From NCBI GenBank assembly GCA_963457665.1, contig OY735207.1, forward strand, positions 37,507,316-37,571,315: DNA of 64,000 bases, read 5' to 3'. Shown piece by piece: positions 26,825 through 39,735 of the stretch; within the stretch, counting starts at the first letter, position 1, and each line of letters begins with the position of its first letter. Below the pieces are notes generated by a model that was given only the letters and a program-made list of their open reading frames with translations, was not told the origin of the DNA and did no database searches. The stretch comes from Thysanoteuthis rhombus. Taxonomy: Eukaryota; Mollusca; Cephalopoda; Oegopsida; Thysanoteuthidae. The translations under genes were made by a program, and so were the position numbers.

Positions 26825-26960
26825 GTCACCTTGTTCCAGTAGTTTAGTGGTAAGAACAGTTGTGCATTAAGTGAGCTATCCTCTGGTATAGTGGTACGTG
26901 AGCTCAATTCTCATGCTGAAACTTATTCTTTATTCCAAACTACGCTGTCAATTTATTAAC
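26825..26960 (+). mobile_element. tRNA-derived SINE head
   Basis: Reads CCAGTAGTTTAGTGGTAAGA (box A-like) and later ACTTATTCTTTATTCC, collinear with the head at 35640-35775. It starts 480 bp from the acceptor of coding exon 2. Confidence 0.4.
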
Positions 26961-27209
26961 TCACTGCTGAACAGTACCCGGCCTGAGTTTAGTTGCGATA
27001 ATGAGCATAAATTAATGATAATGAGTCTGCAAAGTCCTTGTTCGGGATTGCCATCAGCCAGCTACTGTACGATGTTCTCTTCAATCTTATCGGAGGTCTG
27101 AAATATCCTCCCTTTCAATTGCCAAAAGGCAGAAGATTCAGGGAGTCAAATCTGGCTTAGGTTGACAAACCTCTGTGATGTCATATATAGCCAAAAGAAC
27201 CTGAACAAG

Positions 27210-27430
27210 ATGTAAAGAATGACTCACTCAGTCATTGTGAATGTGAGGGTCACACGGTACACAAGGTCATTAAATGGCATTCGACTGCCGACTAAGTAAC
27301 CCAACTGGAGAGTGTTCATTCATGTATAGCAAGGTATTGGTTTCCAAGTTACCTCAAGTCTGTGCAACCAATTCTTGAGATATTCAAAATTACTGGATAG
27401 TTTCCAGTAATTCCTCCAGGTTTTGTTTTC
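27210..27430. repeat. Interspersed repeat shared with 43280-43490
   Basis: Both begin with a CTCnGTCATTGTGAATnTG stretch and end with a TATTCAnAATnnnnGGATA motif about 190 bp later, resembling the 3' tail seen after the mariner relics. Possibly a non-autonomous mariner relative. Confidence 0.35.
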
Positions 27431-28661
27431 TCTAGATACTCTCTAAATCTGTTAATAAAATTCTTGCTTGCAAAACATCAAAATATTCCTTCTAAAATGA
27501 GGGATTGTTTCATATTCATGACAAGTATATAGCTATATTGTGGGTCAAGGGCTGTCATTGCAACAGAAGAGAAAATGTATTCGACATTTTCAAGACAAGT
27601 CCAACACATAGATAACATATGCAACATCTGGGTATTTGTTTGTACAAGCCAAAATGATATTCTTATGTAAAGCCACTTGCAGAAGTGAGGAAATATTTGA
27701 GAGGAACAAGGAGAAAGGAAATGATGGACCAGTAAGAAATAAAACAAATAAATGTGACTAGGCTAGCTAGAAGAAATAAAGGTTGAAATATACAACTAAG
27801 AAAAAGGCATATCTCCTGAAGATGTTTACACAGTGAAAAGATAGATGTTCACTGATAGTGTAAAGATACGAGACAACTGCAGTAGACTGTTTACATCATT
27901 GATTGGAGCAAGGTTTTCCCCAACCGTTACAAGAGATCGGTAATTAGATTGCTGCTCTCATACCATAGAGCTGGGTTGTGTTGACAAGTGATGAATCAAA
28001 AGTAATTATAAATTACCTGCAAGGCAAACATTCTTGGAGAATGGGCTGTAGAGCCAGCATGAAAAGAAAAATTGATGCAGATTTTTAGTGGCGGGGTGCT
28101 GTAGGAACACATGGGGAAGGTGTTTCCTTTCTTTTGGGGGGAGGCAGAATGGCGTCCCCTCACTATTTACTACTAAAAACCTCTATTCGAACAATTCACT
28201 GATAAGAAAAAAATAACCAGTGTTTGTTCAAATACTCATCATTTCTGGTTTTACAACATTTCTTGAATTTAGTTGATATCAAAAAAATTTACCCACTATG
28301 GCGGGATGGGATGTGTGAGTGTGTATGCGGAGTGAGCCCTGTGTTCCCTCATTTTTTCTTCCCAGTGCTACACCACTCTAGATTCTTGTCAAACATTTCC
28401 CCTACACGAATCGTGACTGAGAGGACATTTACAAAGTGCTATTCATTTGCAAGTCTAAGTATCAGCTTATGACTAATTTTTCAACATTGTCTTAGTATAC
28501 TTCAACCCTTTTTGAAGAAAGCAGACAGAGACTATTAGCTGAATCCTCAAAGCATAAAGAGTCAGAGAACAGAAAGGTCTTTTCTTCAAATGTTGGAGTT
28601 CCTCAATAAAAGCCTAAGAAAGAGAAGAGACACACACTAAAAGGACTTATTAGTGGCAATA

Positions 28662-28776
28662 GGAAAAGCAACACTATGAGGATTGGAAAAGCAACACTAT
28701 GAGGATAGGAAAAGCAACACTATGAGGATAGGAAAAGCAACACTATGAGGAGAGGAAAAGCAACACTATGAGGAAG
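28662..28776. repeat. 23-bp tandem repeat, 5 units
   Basis: GGAAAAGCAACACTATGAGG + ATA, starting at 28662, 28685, 28708, 28731 and 28754, nearly identical. Confidence 0.95.
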
Positions 28777-30149
28777 AAGTAAGTATAAAAATATTTCACT
28801 GGTATATCGCTTTGCCTGCCAGTTTTTAAAATAAACCAAACAAGAACTGATCTTATACACTGACATTATGAGAAAGCAATTTCTACAAGTAAATCACCAT
28901 CTAACTACAGGGGCTCCAGTATATGCCTGGCCACTTCTAACCATTCAGCCACAGACACTTGATAGTAAAACAGAAGCATTATAGGCCGCAGGAAATTGTG
29001 TGCTCCTACACATATGTGCCCCGGGTCAACTGCCTCCTCTTGATCCCCACTCGCTAAGTCTCCGATCTTCAGTCTCTTCTGATCTTACTTTTCTCTGATT
29101 GACCCATCATTTTGATTTGTAACGACTGAATTAAATTTTAGACTAGGAGACATTTTCTGAATCACTCCCATCCACCAGAAGGCAATCTATCAACAAATAA
29201 CAGAAGACTAAGAGATTTACTGAACACTGAAAATATTTATTGTTTCTTCATGGCTGTTTCTCTGTCTTTCACTATGTTTGTCTGATTAGATATAGGAGTT
29301 ACAGTATGATAAATTATACATTATATTGTCCCAGGGTAATTGTAAAAAAAAAAAAATTCAGATTCTTGAAGACCTTATTACTAAATTAAAGAACCAAAAA
29401 CTGATTGAAATCTTCTTCAATCAAAGAATTGGATTTTTAATGCATTTATCAACCAATTCATACATTCAGTTCAGAGAAGAATTTCTCTTTCATATATCAA
29501 TGTGTGTAAGATCTTAATGCCATAATGCTGAAATTTATAAATTGAATGAAAAAAACAACAACAAACATCTATAATCAAGAACCCACTGATTATTGGGATC
29601 TTAGATTTAGAAAACTACGGGGGTGCCCAAAGGCGCATGTTTGGAGAGAACCTGTGCTATAATTGTCATGTAAAATAATTTTCTGCCCATCATATGAAAC
29701 TATGGTTTTGAAGTATTTCAGTTACTTCTGTTCAGTATTGCCAATTTAGATATTTTGGATCTATGATTCTTGGTCTATAGTCTGTAATTTTTTATTCATT
29801 TTTATTAGATTTCTCAAAACTGCTGATCAAAAAAACTTCAAACTTGATACTATATGCACAAAGAGTATTTGGTCAGAAGGTTATGGAAGATACTTGTAAA
29901 TTACTTGTAATGAGGGGTAAATGTTAAGATTTTCAGGCCAGTAGCTCCAAAGGTGCAGCCTGAATGTAAGATACATACATAGAATTCTTCAGTTTTTAAG
30001 TGATTCTGGCTGGCTACGAAGAGAGTTTTGGTTGATGCTTTCTAATAACAACAATAGAGTGAAAAATATTCCTTGTCTAATTTGATTTGTTTGATAAACT
30101 TTTATTAGCAAATATATATATGAAGTCATTTGTGTATAATTTTTTCCCA

Positions 30150-30443
30150 ACAAAAAAAGATTCTTATTTGAGGAACTGACTGCTGCTAGTTGACCATAGA
30201 GGCTGCCGACAAGGAAACAATGTGAGATGAGGACCTACCAGGCGGCGTCCCTTTCAAAACCAAGCCACAGAGCCAAAGCAAAGGAGGAGGAGTAGCAGCA
30301 TAAAACTCCCTGCTGTTACTATACCTTTCCCTGCAGCGACTGTGGTATAACCAGCCTCTTCTGCATAGGCATTGCCGGTCATTGGACATACGTGGAAAAC
30401 CATCTTAAATCTTTGTTTGTGAAGCCGAGCGATGATGATGATT

Positions 30444-30445
<2 letters not shown>
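30150..30445 (+). mobile_element. LINE 3' end with a C2H2-like terminal finger
   Basis: The plus strand reads FPCSDCG, CIGIAGH, then VKPSDDDD, a decayed form of the CxxCGRxCxSRIGLxSH finger that ends many invertebrate non-LTR ORF2 proteins, followed by a (GAT)n tail at 30432-30443 and then (TA)n. The first finger cysteines and one His are still visible. An earlier stop shows that it is a relic. Confidence 0.5.

Positions 30446-30493
<48 letters not shown>
30446..30493. repeat. (TA)n microsatellite at a LINE 3' end
   Basis: Pure TA directly after the (GAT)n tail of the LINE relic, so it probably grew from the insertion's tail. Confidence 0.9.
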
Positions 30494-30495
<2 letters not shown>

Positions 30496-31764
30496 GATGT
30501 TTCAATATTTTTTATATATAAATTTATGATTGTTTTCAGTCATTATAATCTTCAGATCTCTTATTCGATGTGTCTGTTTTTCTCATTTTATGAATATTTT
30601 TTTTTTCACAAGAAAAGTACTGAATGAGCTACATAGAAATGTCTATGAATAAGAGTTGATTCTATTTGTAGATTTCCAAATATCAAACTGAAATGCAGCT
30701 GATAAATTGAATCTTACTTTATAGAGAACTCTTGTTGATGTCTGAGATACGTTTGATTCAAAACACCACCATCACAGACATGTATGCATGTACTGAGAAC
30801 AGATGGCAAAGTACCCATGATGCCACAGTCTGTGAGATTCAAGAAAGGAATAATTCTATCTGGAAACATATGACAACTGAAAAATTGTACAAGGAATCAC
30901 TTGGTCTGATCATAAGATGAAAGAAAAAGGAAAACACACAAGACACCAAGAATTTAAATTCTTTCTTGTTCACATATTGATTCTTAGACTCCAAAAATAG
31001 AAAATAAATCTAATTACTGATCTCAGATAGAAATTTAAAAAAATGATTCTCCAATGAAAATAGAACACTGCATTCTGAATTAGATTCAAAGCTGGGACGA
31101 AAAAAATCTGGTGCTGTCTTCTGCTTATTTTTTTATCTTCTTTATTCCTCGAGAGAGAAGATAAAAACAGCTTATGACTAAAGGCTTTCAAATGGATTTT
31201 GCTTGATTCGTTAACTGTCTTCTTATAGAATCAAATCTCACGCACTCACATAAAGAGGCCAGGTTCAATGAGTGTGGGTATATAAAGGGAAGTAATACAT
31301 TCTGCGATTAACTCTAATCCTGATCCTTTGTCATTTATGGCCAAAGATCAAAAATTCAAAGTCTCATTCCAGGAAACCTGTTCACCCAAACAGCACTTCC
31401 CGATTGCGCTAACAGGAGTAGGATCAGGGCTATTCCCTGACCAAAAGGCAAGGCCAAGGAAAGCAGGCAAATTTAGCCTCTTTCCAATGTTTACGTGGTG
31501 TTCCTATAATAAAAAAGGTCCCATACCTGCAGAAGGATGAAGGAGCAACAGAGAAAAACTCCTGTGAAAAGTAATGGCTTGCAATTCATTGCTAGATTAT
31601 TCATCCCTATCTGGATGCTCCATAAACATATTTTCGTGTCAAAGTTCAACAGATCCAACGGACATTTGCTCTTATGCAAAAAATCTAAATGACGTTTTGC
31701 ATTTTGTGAACACACTCTATACTTTCTTATGTTGGTTTTGCCTATCTTGTGAGAGAATAACACC

Positions 31765-31890
31765 ATCGTAAGATGACTTATCTCATCTGTGGCACTGAAC
31801 TGAAGACTTGCCGAGACAAGTTATATTGTCTGCGGCACTGGAGTGATGACTTGCCAAGACTGGTAATCTCATCTGTTGCATCAGACAGGT
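31765..31890. repeat. Tandem pair of the 18.0-kb short repeat
   Basis: Two units about 50 bp apart, each with GACTTGCCnAGAC followed by a TCATCTGTnGCA-like stretch. Confidence 0.5.
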
Positions 31891-32089
31891 TAATATCCCT
31901 GATTGTATGTAGGAAATTGACAAAGTTAATCAACAGCTGCAATTTCTGGGCAAACGCATTCTTGGAATCAAGAAGTTTTCGGAAATACGCCGACATGGTT
32001 GGATTTAAAATCCTAAAGAGAAGACCGATCAATCTATCTGAATTAATTGGCATCTGCGTACATGAAGATAAAACGATGTCATCATGTTC

Positions 32090-32219
32090 TGAACAAAAAA
32101 GTACAATCCACATCCCCTGAGGAGTTTGTCTCTCATGGTTGGATGGACAGCATATGAGCTCTTCATTCAACCATGAAAGACAGAGTCCTCAGGGGATGTG
32201 GATTGTACTGTTTTCTGTC
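32090..32219. repeat. Hairpin-forming inverted repeat (MITE-like)
   Basis: Arms 32100-32123 and 32186-32209 are perfect 24-bp inverted repeats (AGTACAATCCACATCCCCTG...). The pairing continues inward with a few mismatches to about 32145 and 32164, and outward a further 10 bp. The loop is about 18 bp (GACAGCATATGAGCTCTT). No TIR-type ends or target duplication were recognised. Confidence 0.7.
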
Positions 32220-32459
32220 TGTTTATAAGAGGCGATAATAGATTTGTCCACAAAGTATTCTTTGTTTGCTAACCATCATCTGGCCATTCTTTTAAGCTAC
32301 GTCTCCTTTTCTTGCTCAAGATAATCGAGGAGTTAGGAGATAAACTATGATGAGCTGTTGAGCAGCTGCTGTCGGGTGGTAATTGCCAAGCTGTTTTCAC
32401 AAGTTTGATCTTCATGGGTGATTTACCACTGTGATCTTGGTCTTGATCCAGCCTAGTTT

Positions 32460-32670
32460 AACTAAAATAGTATTTATTAATTTTTTATTAGTATTTTCTT
32501 TAGTCTTTATTCACTTTACTTGAACCATCAATCTACAATAGTAAGCAAACAGTGCAGATTGATGAATGAAGAATAACTCACATCCCGTCTACCACAGGGA
32601 AGCCTGGTTGGTCACACCAGCTGCTTTTCCTGATTGAGCTATGAGAACTCTACCTATAAATCTACACTCC
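32460..32670 (-). mobile_element. tRNA-derived SINE, near full-length
   Basis: On the minus strand a tRNA-like head (box A-like TAGCTCAATCAGG, B-box region degraded) is followed by GAGTTATTCTTCATTCATC and a body ATCAATCTGCACTGTTTGCT. Head and body motifs each recur elsewhere in the window, which defines the family. Confidence 0.5.
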
Positions 32671-32754
32671 ACTCTTCCTTAATCTCTCACCAATCCATAT
32701 TTTGTTATTTTTACATTAGTAATATCAGTAGCATCTTTATTTATTTTTTTCAAT

Positions 32755-32930
32755 TAGATGACGCATTGTCAACCATTATGATTAATCTTTGACTAGGATT
32801 TTCTTTCATCTTAATTTTTTAGTCGCTTTTTCACTGCAACTTTATTCTGGCCGTCAGTCTATGGCAGTGAATAAGCAGGGCAGATTGGAAAATAGAGTGT
32901 AAGCTCTTACCTTAGCTTAGCGATATTTTC
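32755..32930 (-). mobile_element. SINE body fragment
   Basis: Contains, on the minus strand, CCAATCTGCCCTGCTTATTC and ACTGCCATAGACTGACGG followed by the TTAAGATGAAAGAAAATCC tail. This matches the body of the SINE just to its left. Confidence 0.5.
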
Positions 32931-33775
32931 TTGAGCAGGTTTTATGTTAAATCCTCTCCTCCTGACTCATGTAATCATTTTATATTTTTACATGACTAAT
33001 CTGTTTATTCCAATGTTTATCAAGATTGTTTTTGAAAGAGTTCATATATCTTGAACTCACTATTTCATTAAACAGACTATTCCATTGGTGCATTATGCAG
33101 ACATCGAAACTATACACTCTTGGTGAGACATGAAAAAATATGAATGATAAGGAAATTCTTTTCGAAAATTCTGAGGTAAGATATTTATATTCTGGTTTTA
33201 TAATCAAATTTCAAATCATCTGTGGCAATGATAACTTGATACAGACTAAATTGATGATGAAAAGAGATGAGGATATTATTTTGCTCAGTATGATATCAAA
33301 TATGTCTAATGTGCAATGCTTACCCTTTACTATTCTATGCTTCATGAAGAATAGATACTAACACCTACTATCAATAAATACTATAATACTAAGGAATAGT
33401 ATGCATTGTATTTTTGAGCTGATGGAATTAGTTCCAACATACATTTAGGAGTAATAGAAACCAGATCAATAAACAAGATAATTTGCTAAAATTCTGATAT
33501 CTATACAAGTAATCCTCAAAATATTATATGTAGAAGTTCTTAAACTGATATTCATATAAAAGTCAAATAAAGAATAAATACTTTAAAGAATGATAGAATA
33601 ATGAAAGACAAAAAGAGAAGAAAAAGTAACAGCCCATGAATTTCCAAATTCAACTAAAGAAAACAAAGGGAAATGAATGTCTGATGCAAAAATAAGAAAT
33701 TTTCCAACATTATCGGCTAAGAATGTTATTTTTTTTCTGTCTGATAAAAATTGCTTTCTTGTCTTATGTGAATGG

Positions 33776-34515
33776 AGTGTTTCATTTTGTCCAAAGAGAA
33801 TCGAGTGTTTCATTTTGTCCAAAGAGAATAGACTGTTTTCATTTTGTCCAAAGAGAATAGAGTGTTTTCGTTTTGTCCAAAGAGAATAGAGTGTTTTCAT
33901 TTTGTCCAAAGAGAATAGAGTGTTTTCATTTTGTCCAAAGAGAATAGAGTGTTTTCATTTTGTCCAAAGAGAATAGAGTGTTTTCATTTTGTCCAAAGAG
34001 AATAGACTGTTTCCATTTTGTCCAAAGAGAATAGACTGTTTCCATTTTGTCCAAAGAGAATAGACTGTTTCCATTTTGTCCAAAGAGAATAGACTGTTTT
34101 CATTTTGTCCAAAGAGAATAGACTGTTTTCATTTTGTCCAAAGAGAATAGACTGTTTTCATTTTGTCCAAAGAGAATAGACTGTTTTCATTTTGTCTAAG
34201 GTGAATAGTGTTTTCATTTTGTCCAAAGAGAATAGACTGTTTTCATTTTGTCTAAGGAGAATAGAGTGTTTTCATTTTGTCCAAAGAGAATAGACTGTTT
34301 TCATTTTGTCTAAGGTGAATAGAGTGTTTTCGTTTTGTCCAAAGAGAATAGAGTGTTTTCATTTTGTCCAAAGAGAATAGAGTGTTTTCGTTTTGTCCAA
34401 AGAGAATAGAGTGTTTTCGTTTTGTCCAAAGAGAATAGAGTGTTTTCTTTTGTCCAAAGAGAATAGAGTGTTTTCGTTTTGTCCAAAGAGAATAGACTGT
34501 TTTCCTTTTGTCTGA
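33776..34515. repeat. 29-bp minisatellite, about 25 units
   Basis: Unit ATTTTGTCCAAAGAGAATAG + A(G/C)TGTTTTC, mostly 29 bp with some 28-bp units and CTAAGG variants. The last units (34500-34600) decay into GTCTGATCAGAATGG-like forms. The period is not a multiple of 3, so no long frame forms. Short open stretches over it are artefacts. Confidence 0.95.
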
Positions 34516-35414
34516 TCAGAATGGAATGTTTTTACTTTGACTGATCAGAATGGGGTATTGTTTTTGTTCCTGATTAGAATAGGTTTTCTTTTATCTTGTG
34601 GGAATATTTACGTTTTGAGAAGAACTTGCTGAAATAAGCAATAGATTAATCTATCCACTCTATATTTTGAAAGCTATTTTCTAATCAGATTGTCTTGATA
34701 GGATTAGAAAAATTCCAAGTTGAGAATTGGCCAAAACAGTCATTAACTAAGAATATCAAGAATTGATGTGATCAAATAAAAAAACATTATTTGCAACCGA
34801 AGTTAAGAGATTACAGGATAGGCAGTATTTCCAATACCGTTTTATAGCTTACAATACTAAAAATACAGTCCTTGTTATTATATTTTCAACTTACCTGACC
34901 CAAATAAGTGAGTTTAATCTGGATGACACATGAATGTGGTCTTGTGCAAACAATTAGCTTTGTTTACTGAATAACATGCGACAACATTCTTTGTTCTTGG
35001 CATCACATAGACCAAAGGATTCCAAGCACTACCACGGGTTGATGGGATAATTCAGAAGGCAGAAAATCATTAGGATGTCAATTAGGGATTGATTGACCTT
35101 TGTGCGTCAGAATGGATCAGAATGGATCACATAATCTAGGAAATAATAAGTATATTTGGAACTGGTTTTAACATTTGAGATGCAATCCTAACAAAGCAGA
35201 GAAATGAACTGAATCAGAGAAGCGTGATGATTTATAATTAAACTAATCCATTTGCAATTAAACACAGTTCTTCTCAAAGCTAATCAACCACATTCCTCTC
35301 ATTAGAAATTTCAAATGATTAATGAAAAAAATGGTTATTTCTTTTTTATTTTTTGATAAAAATATCTTCATTGAAGTAGTTCCACTTTCAATTGTAATAA
35401 TGTTACCTTGATTC

Positions 35415-35575
35415 ATTTTTCAAAAAATGAAGCATTGTCAACCATTATAGATTTTTGACAAGTTTTTCTTTCATCTTAATTTTAATTGCTTTTTATTTCA
35501 ACTATTCACACAGTCTACGGCAGTGAGTATCTGTGTGGATTGGAAATAAAGAATAAGCTCTATGAGTAATGTTCG
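35415..35575 (-). mobile_element. SINE body fragment
   Basis: Same body as 32755-32930: AGTCTACGGCAGTGAGTATC and GATTGGAAATAAAGAATAAG on the plus strand, with the shared TTTCTTTCATCTTAATTTT at 35465-35483. Confidence 0.5.
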
Positions 35576-35639
35576 AGAAAACAATAACAAATATGATCCC
35601 AAGTGATCGGTTAAAACAAAGGATAAGGTTCAAGGGTTA

Positions 35640-35775
35640 GATTTGATCTGCTCACTGTGAAAGCTCCAGTAGCTCAATCAGTACAGCAGTTGTCATACAT
35701 AGGCAGGCTGAGGTAAAGGGATGATAATCCAAGTCTCACTGAGAACTCATTCTTCATTCTGCATTTTGTTATTCT
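35640..35775 (+). mobile_element. tRNA-derived SINE head
   Basis: Reads CCAGTAGCTCAATCAGTACA, then GAGAACTCATTCTTCATTC. The box A-like TAGCTCAATCAG and the end of the head match the other SINE heads. It lies beside an inverted SINE body. Confidence 0.45.
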
Positions 35776-36619
35776 ATTTTCCCTCCTTTTTTCTTTCCCA
35801 CCTTCATTTCTCTCCTTCCTTCCTTCCTGTCCTCCATCCTTTTTCCTTTCCTTCCTTGCCTACCCACCTTAACTTCACCTACCACCTCACTCATTATCCC
35901 TCTCCTACTTCAAAAGGTTTCTGCTCTTAGCACCAAACCTGTGCACAGCCACACTGAAAGTCTCTGCACTGGTGAGATTTCTCACATTCAAAACTAACCA
36001 AATTGAATCCTTATCCTGAATCTTCATTTTCTTCTCTCGGCTTAACATTCTCTGGCTTCCAACCCCCAAAGATAACATGTTTCTCAATGGTCATGGCAGG
36101 TAACTGTCAGTATCGTTACTTCCATTCCACTCACTGAATATTCTGAATGAAGATAACACTTGGTGAATCTATCAAGTGCAAAGCTCTTGTGACAACTGTC
36201 AAGTGAATTGATTTGAGTTATGCTTATTGCATTATGTATAGGGGGTCCTGATTCCTAATATTTTATTGATAACATCTTATTATATGCTAGAAGGCGAAGG
36301 GCCATCAAGTTGGTGACCAAGGTAGTAAAAATTGCTTCAAAGTGACTGTATATCAGGAGAGTTATGGATGGAATAGCTCTATCTGGACACAAACTGGGGC
36401 TGGGTCTGGGACTTGGTTAACCCCTTGGTGAGGGTGTCTAATCGTTGAAAGACATGAAACACCCAATAACCTCAGGAGACATCACTGATGATGGGTCCAG
36501 GTGCATCACAAGATGATACGTGCGAAAAGAATATAAAAGCCCATCTCACTTTTTTGTCTCTTTGTTTGTTGGCTTTCCATCAGTGGTCATGCTAAAGCAA
36601 AGAGATGTATAAAATTAAG

Positions 36620-36715
36620 GGAATCTTGCCAGGATTTGAATGCCTGACCAGGAAATTAGGCAGGCAAATGTCATATCCATTTAACCATTGTTTCACAGTT
36701 TGAATATAGGATGAA
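36620..36715 (-). mobile_element. tRNA-like SINE head, second type
   Basis: On the minus strand TGGTTAAATGGATATGACA (box A) and GGCATTCAAATCCTGGC (box B) are spaced as in a tRNA. Arms do not form a perfect cloverleaf, so a tRNA-derived repeat is more likely than a functional tRNA gene. Confidence 0.45.
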
Positions 36716-38739
36716 ATTAACTTGAAAATACCGAGAGTTTTTCAAAAAGATGCTTGGAATTATTTGATTTAGTCTCTCATATTTATTTTTTTCTGAATCA
36801 TACTGATGCATTAAACCCATTTAAATGGAAATTAAATTCAATATAGACAACAGGAAATATTAAAATTTGTAAAGATGAGTTCTATATGAAGTTGATGAAA
36901 AATTCCACAACAGTGCCCAAACCCACACCTATCTAGTGACTACGTTCAAGCTTAGAGAATTGAGATATGAAGTCTTGCAGCATCCTCTATAATTACCAAA
37001 TATTTCTCCTACAGATTGTCATCTTTTCAAGCATTTTGAACTTCAAATCTGTTATAAAAAGCTTCAAGGATAATGAAGCCATGATTCATGCTTTGACTGA
37101 ATTTGTGACCACTAAACAGAGAATTTTGTAGAGGTGGCACATGATTGTTAGAGAATTATTGAAAAAAGTCATTGCTTCAAAAGGGTTATATTTTGATAAA
37201 ATATTTACCGTTTTTTTTATATCACCTAACTATTCAAAAGACAACATTTCAAATGTAACGACCTAATACCTGGTTTGAAAGTTCTAGCTCTTAAAATTGA
37301 ATCTCAAGATACAAATTCTAAGAAGTATTTTCAAAAATGGGAGAGTGCTGAAGATATCCTATGGCTGATTTATGGCTTGAAGCTATTTTGTTAATCATCA
37401 TCTTTTCGTACCAAACTAACTCGAGCCATGTTCAAGTAGTGATGAAATGAATAGATTAATTATTTAAAGTTTACATTGCTTTTTTTTCAGATAAACTCAT
37501 GTAAATAAAAGATGCTGTTGATTATTTATTATCTTATGTAAATGTCAGATAACAAAATGAAGGCAAATTATGTTGTCTTCAGTAAATGTCACATCATTTA
37601 TTTGCCACGTATAATCATATAAATGATGTGTGCTATCCAGTTGTTTCTTCAATGTCAGGTTTCTCATTTGTTTTCGGGAAAGGTTGCCAGATAATAGATA
37701 GTGTTGACAAAAAGCTAAATTATTTGTGCTGTTTCCTTTCTTAATGGGTTTACATGTAAGAGCTTCATAGATGGAAAAAGCCCTCCAGCGCTCTTTTAAA
37801 GTTCTCTAATGTACTTTATACTTCAGATCTAAAATAAGTTATACTCTGCTGATGATTTTGTTGTTGGTTGACCATTTCTTCTTCTGCTTTGCAGCCAGCA
37901 GTATCAGCAAATAATTTCCAAAAATAATTCAACTCAAAAAGTAATTTCAACTTTTGCATCACAACAATTTATATGATTTGTTTTTGAACTGATCCAGCAA
38001 TAAAGAAGCTGAAGACTAAGGAAATTGAGCCAATAAACCGAAATGCCAGCAAACTTAGAAATAGTTTTAATTTTAGTATCTCAGTAAATTGTTTTAATTC
38101 CATAGTTTGTTCCTGAGAAAATTTGACAATAAAGAAGTGAATCAACAACTATAAGAATCAAGTAAATTAAGTTATAAGAATAATTCAACTTGAGAATGAT
38201 TTAAATTTTTGTATCTCAATAAATTATTTCAACTCCATAGTTTGTTTTTGCTAATCCTTCCACTGAATTGTCCTTGCAATGAATTATTATCGCAGGAATG
38301 TTGGTGAACCTCGCCAAACATTGTAGTAACAACAAAATTAGCAAAAACAATAAGCTCAATAGTTCAAACAAAATTTGAAAGCTGAATTCATATGTTTATA
38401 AAGCTGTTAGTCGTTATTTGTCCATTAATTATGCAGATCATTTTTATCAAGTCAAAATGCTTATTACTTTCTAAACTTCTAACTGATTCAGTAAATCCTT
38501 CTAGGTTTAGAAAATATAACTCAATTGGACCCTGACAATACATAAGAAAAAATGAAAATAGACATTATAATGTCATAAATGATTGATTAGTCCCCGTAAA
38601 TATTGACATTGGATGTAAGATCTTTTTGCTGCTACTACCTGGGCAGGTAAGGTAGTTTCGTTCAAGTGCCCCTCCACCCACTCTTTTCTCCATCGATCAT
38701 TATGACAGACAAGTCATGAGACATTTTTGTCAAAATATC

Positions 38740-38880
38740 TGAGAATGAGACAAAGTGCAGAGAAAGTGGATACATGCCTTCCTTAAGGGTATTGGAATGA
38801 ACATAAATAGCGTTGATCAAATTTTGCATATCAATCCTACTTTCTGTGATTCTGTTATGCCATTTGACAGCTCTAAAAAA
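38740..38880 (+). repeat. Interspersed repeat C, copy 3
   Basis: Carries GATACATGCCTTCCTTAAGG, GTATTGGAATGAA and AATCCTACTTTCTGTGATTC, collinear with the copies at 11.2 and 19.7 kb. Confidence 0.4.
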
Positions 38881-39529
38881 TATAGAGGACTGGAGGTAAG
38901 TATTCTAAATATGGAAACGAAATGTCTTAATACAATTTACAGCCATCAATGAAAAGTTATGGCCGAGCTTTCCTTGTGCCTTTTTTTTAGCTAAGTCATT
39001 TGATCATGCCATAAATTGTACTCAAGTGAACCAACTCTGTCCAAATTAAAAGGTTTTTTTTCATACATATTAAAAATATTTGTGATTTGTATGTTGAAAA
39101 ATATTATTACTGACATGAAAATTTCAAGACAAATTATCTCCAAAATATGAAGCCTGGTAAAAAACGAAAACCCCAACTCTCCCAATATGATTTTTGTTTC
39201 CTAGATTACAAGTCTTTTTCTAAATTTAAAATGTTTCTGTCACAGACATTAATGTCAGTTTCAACTGTACTATAAGATTTAATGAGAAAAACCCAAAGCA
39301 GACAACATATCAGCCATGCCAAAAAAACAAAAATAGACAAATTGCATTCTATAAAGAAAGATTTACAAGACGCAAGGAAATGATTAGTTTTTCAGTAAGT
39401 TGATTGTCTGTGCCAGAAGAGTAATTTGAATGATTAAGTTTCAGCATCTTTCCAAAAGACAATGAATTTTTCTTGAAAGCTTTTAAATAGGGAGAAATCA
39501 AGCTATGAAATTCAATGATTGTCAGTATT

Positions 39530-39735
39530 AAAACAGCCTATGGAGCCCTGGCATAGGACCACGGAAACATGGGGCATCCCCCCAAATGCTATAAGGGCTG
39601 CATCAAAGACAGCCTGAAGCACTGCATCATCCACGTAAATGCACTGAAGACTCATTCTAAGGACAGAACTGAATGGTGCAGCAAAACACACCTGGCCTGT
39701 AAATTCTTTGATTAGAGCCAAAGAGAGTGGATCAC
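39530..39735 (+). pseudogene. LINE ORF2 C-terminal relic
   Basis: The plus strand reads KHGASP, then GCIKDSLKHCIIH and SKDRTEWC. This follows the non-LTR pattern GAPRKRWKDCLKxSLKxCNI...ARDRxxWR. Frame breaks are present and flanks are unrecognised. The open stretch on the opposite strand here is its shadow. Confidence 0.45.

Noticed and set aside
31778-32170. 130-codon minus-strand frame and overlapping 115-codon plus-strand frame
   Set aside because: They overlap a tandem repeat and the hairpin element and show no domain; both strands are open by chance.
33776-34515. CRISPR-like appearance of regularly spaced repeats (29 bp)
   Set aside because: The units are contiguous with no unique spacers, in an animal intron. 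The same applies to the 39-, 27- and 23-bp arrays.
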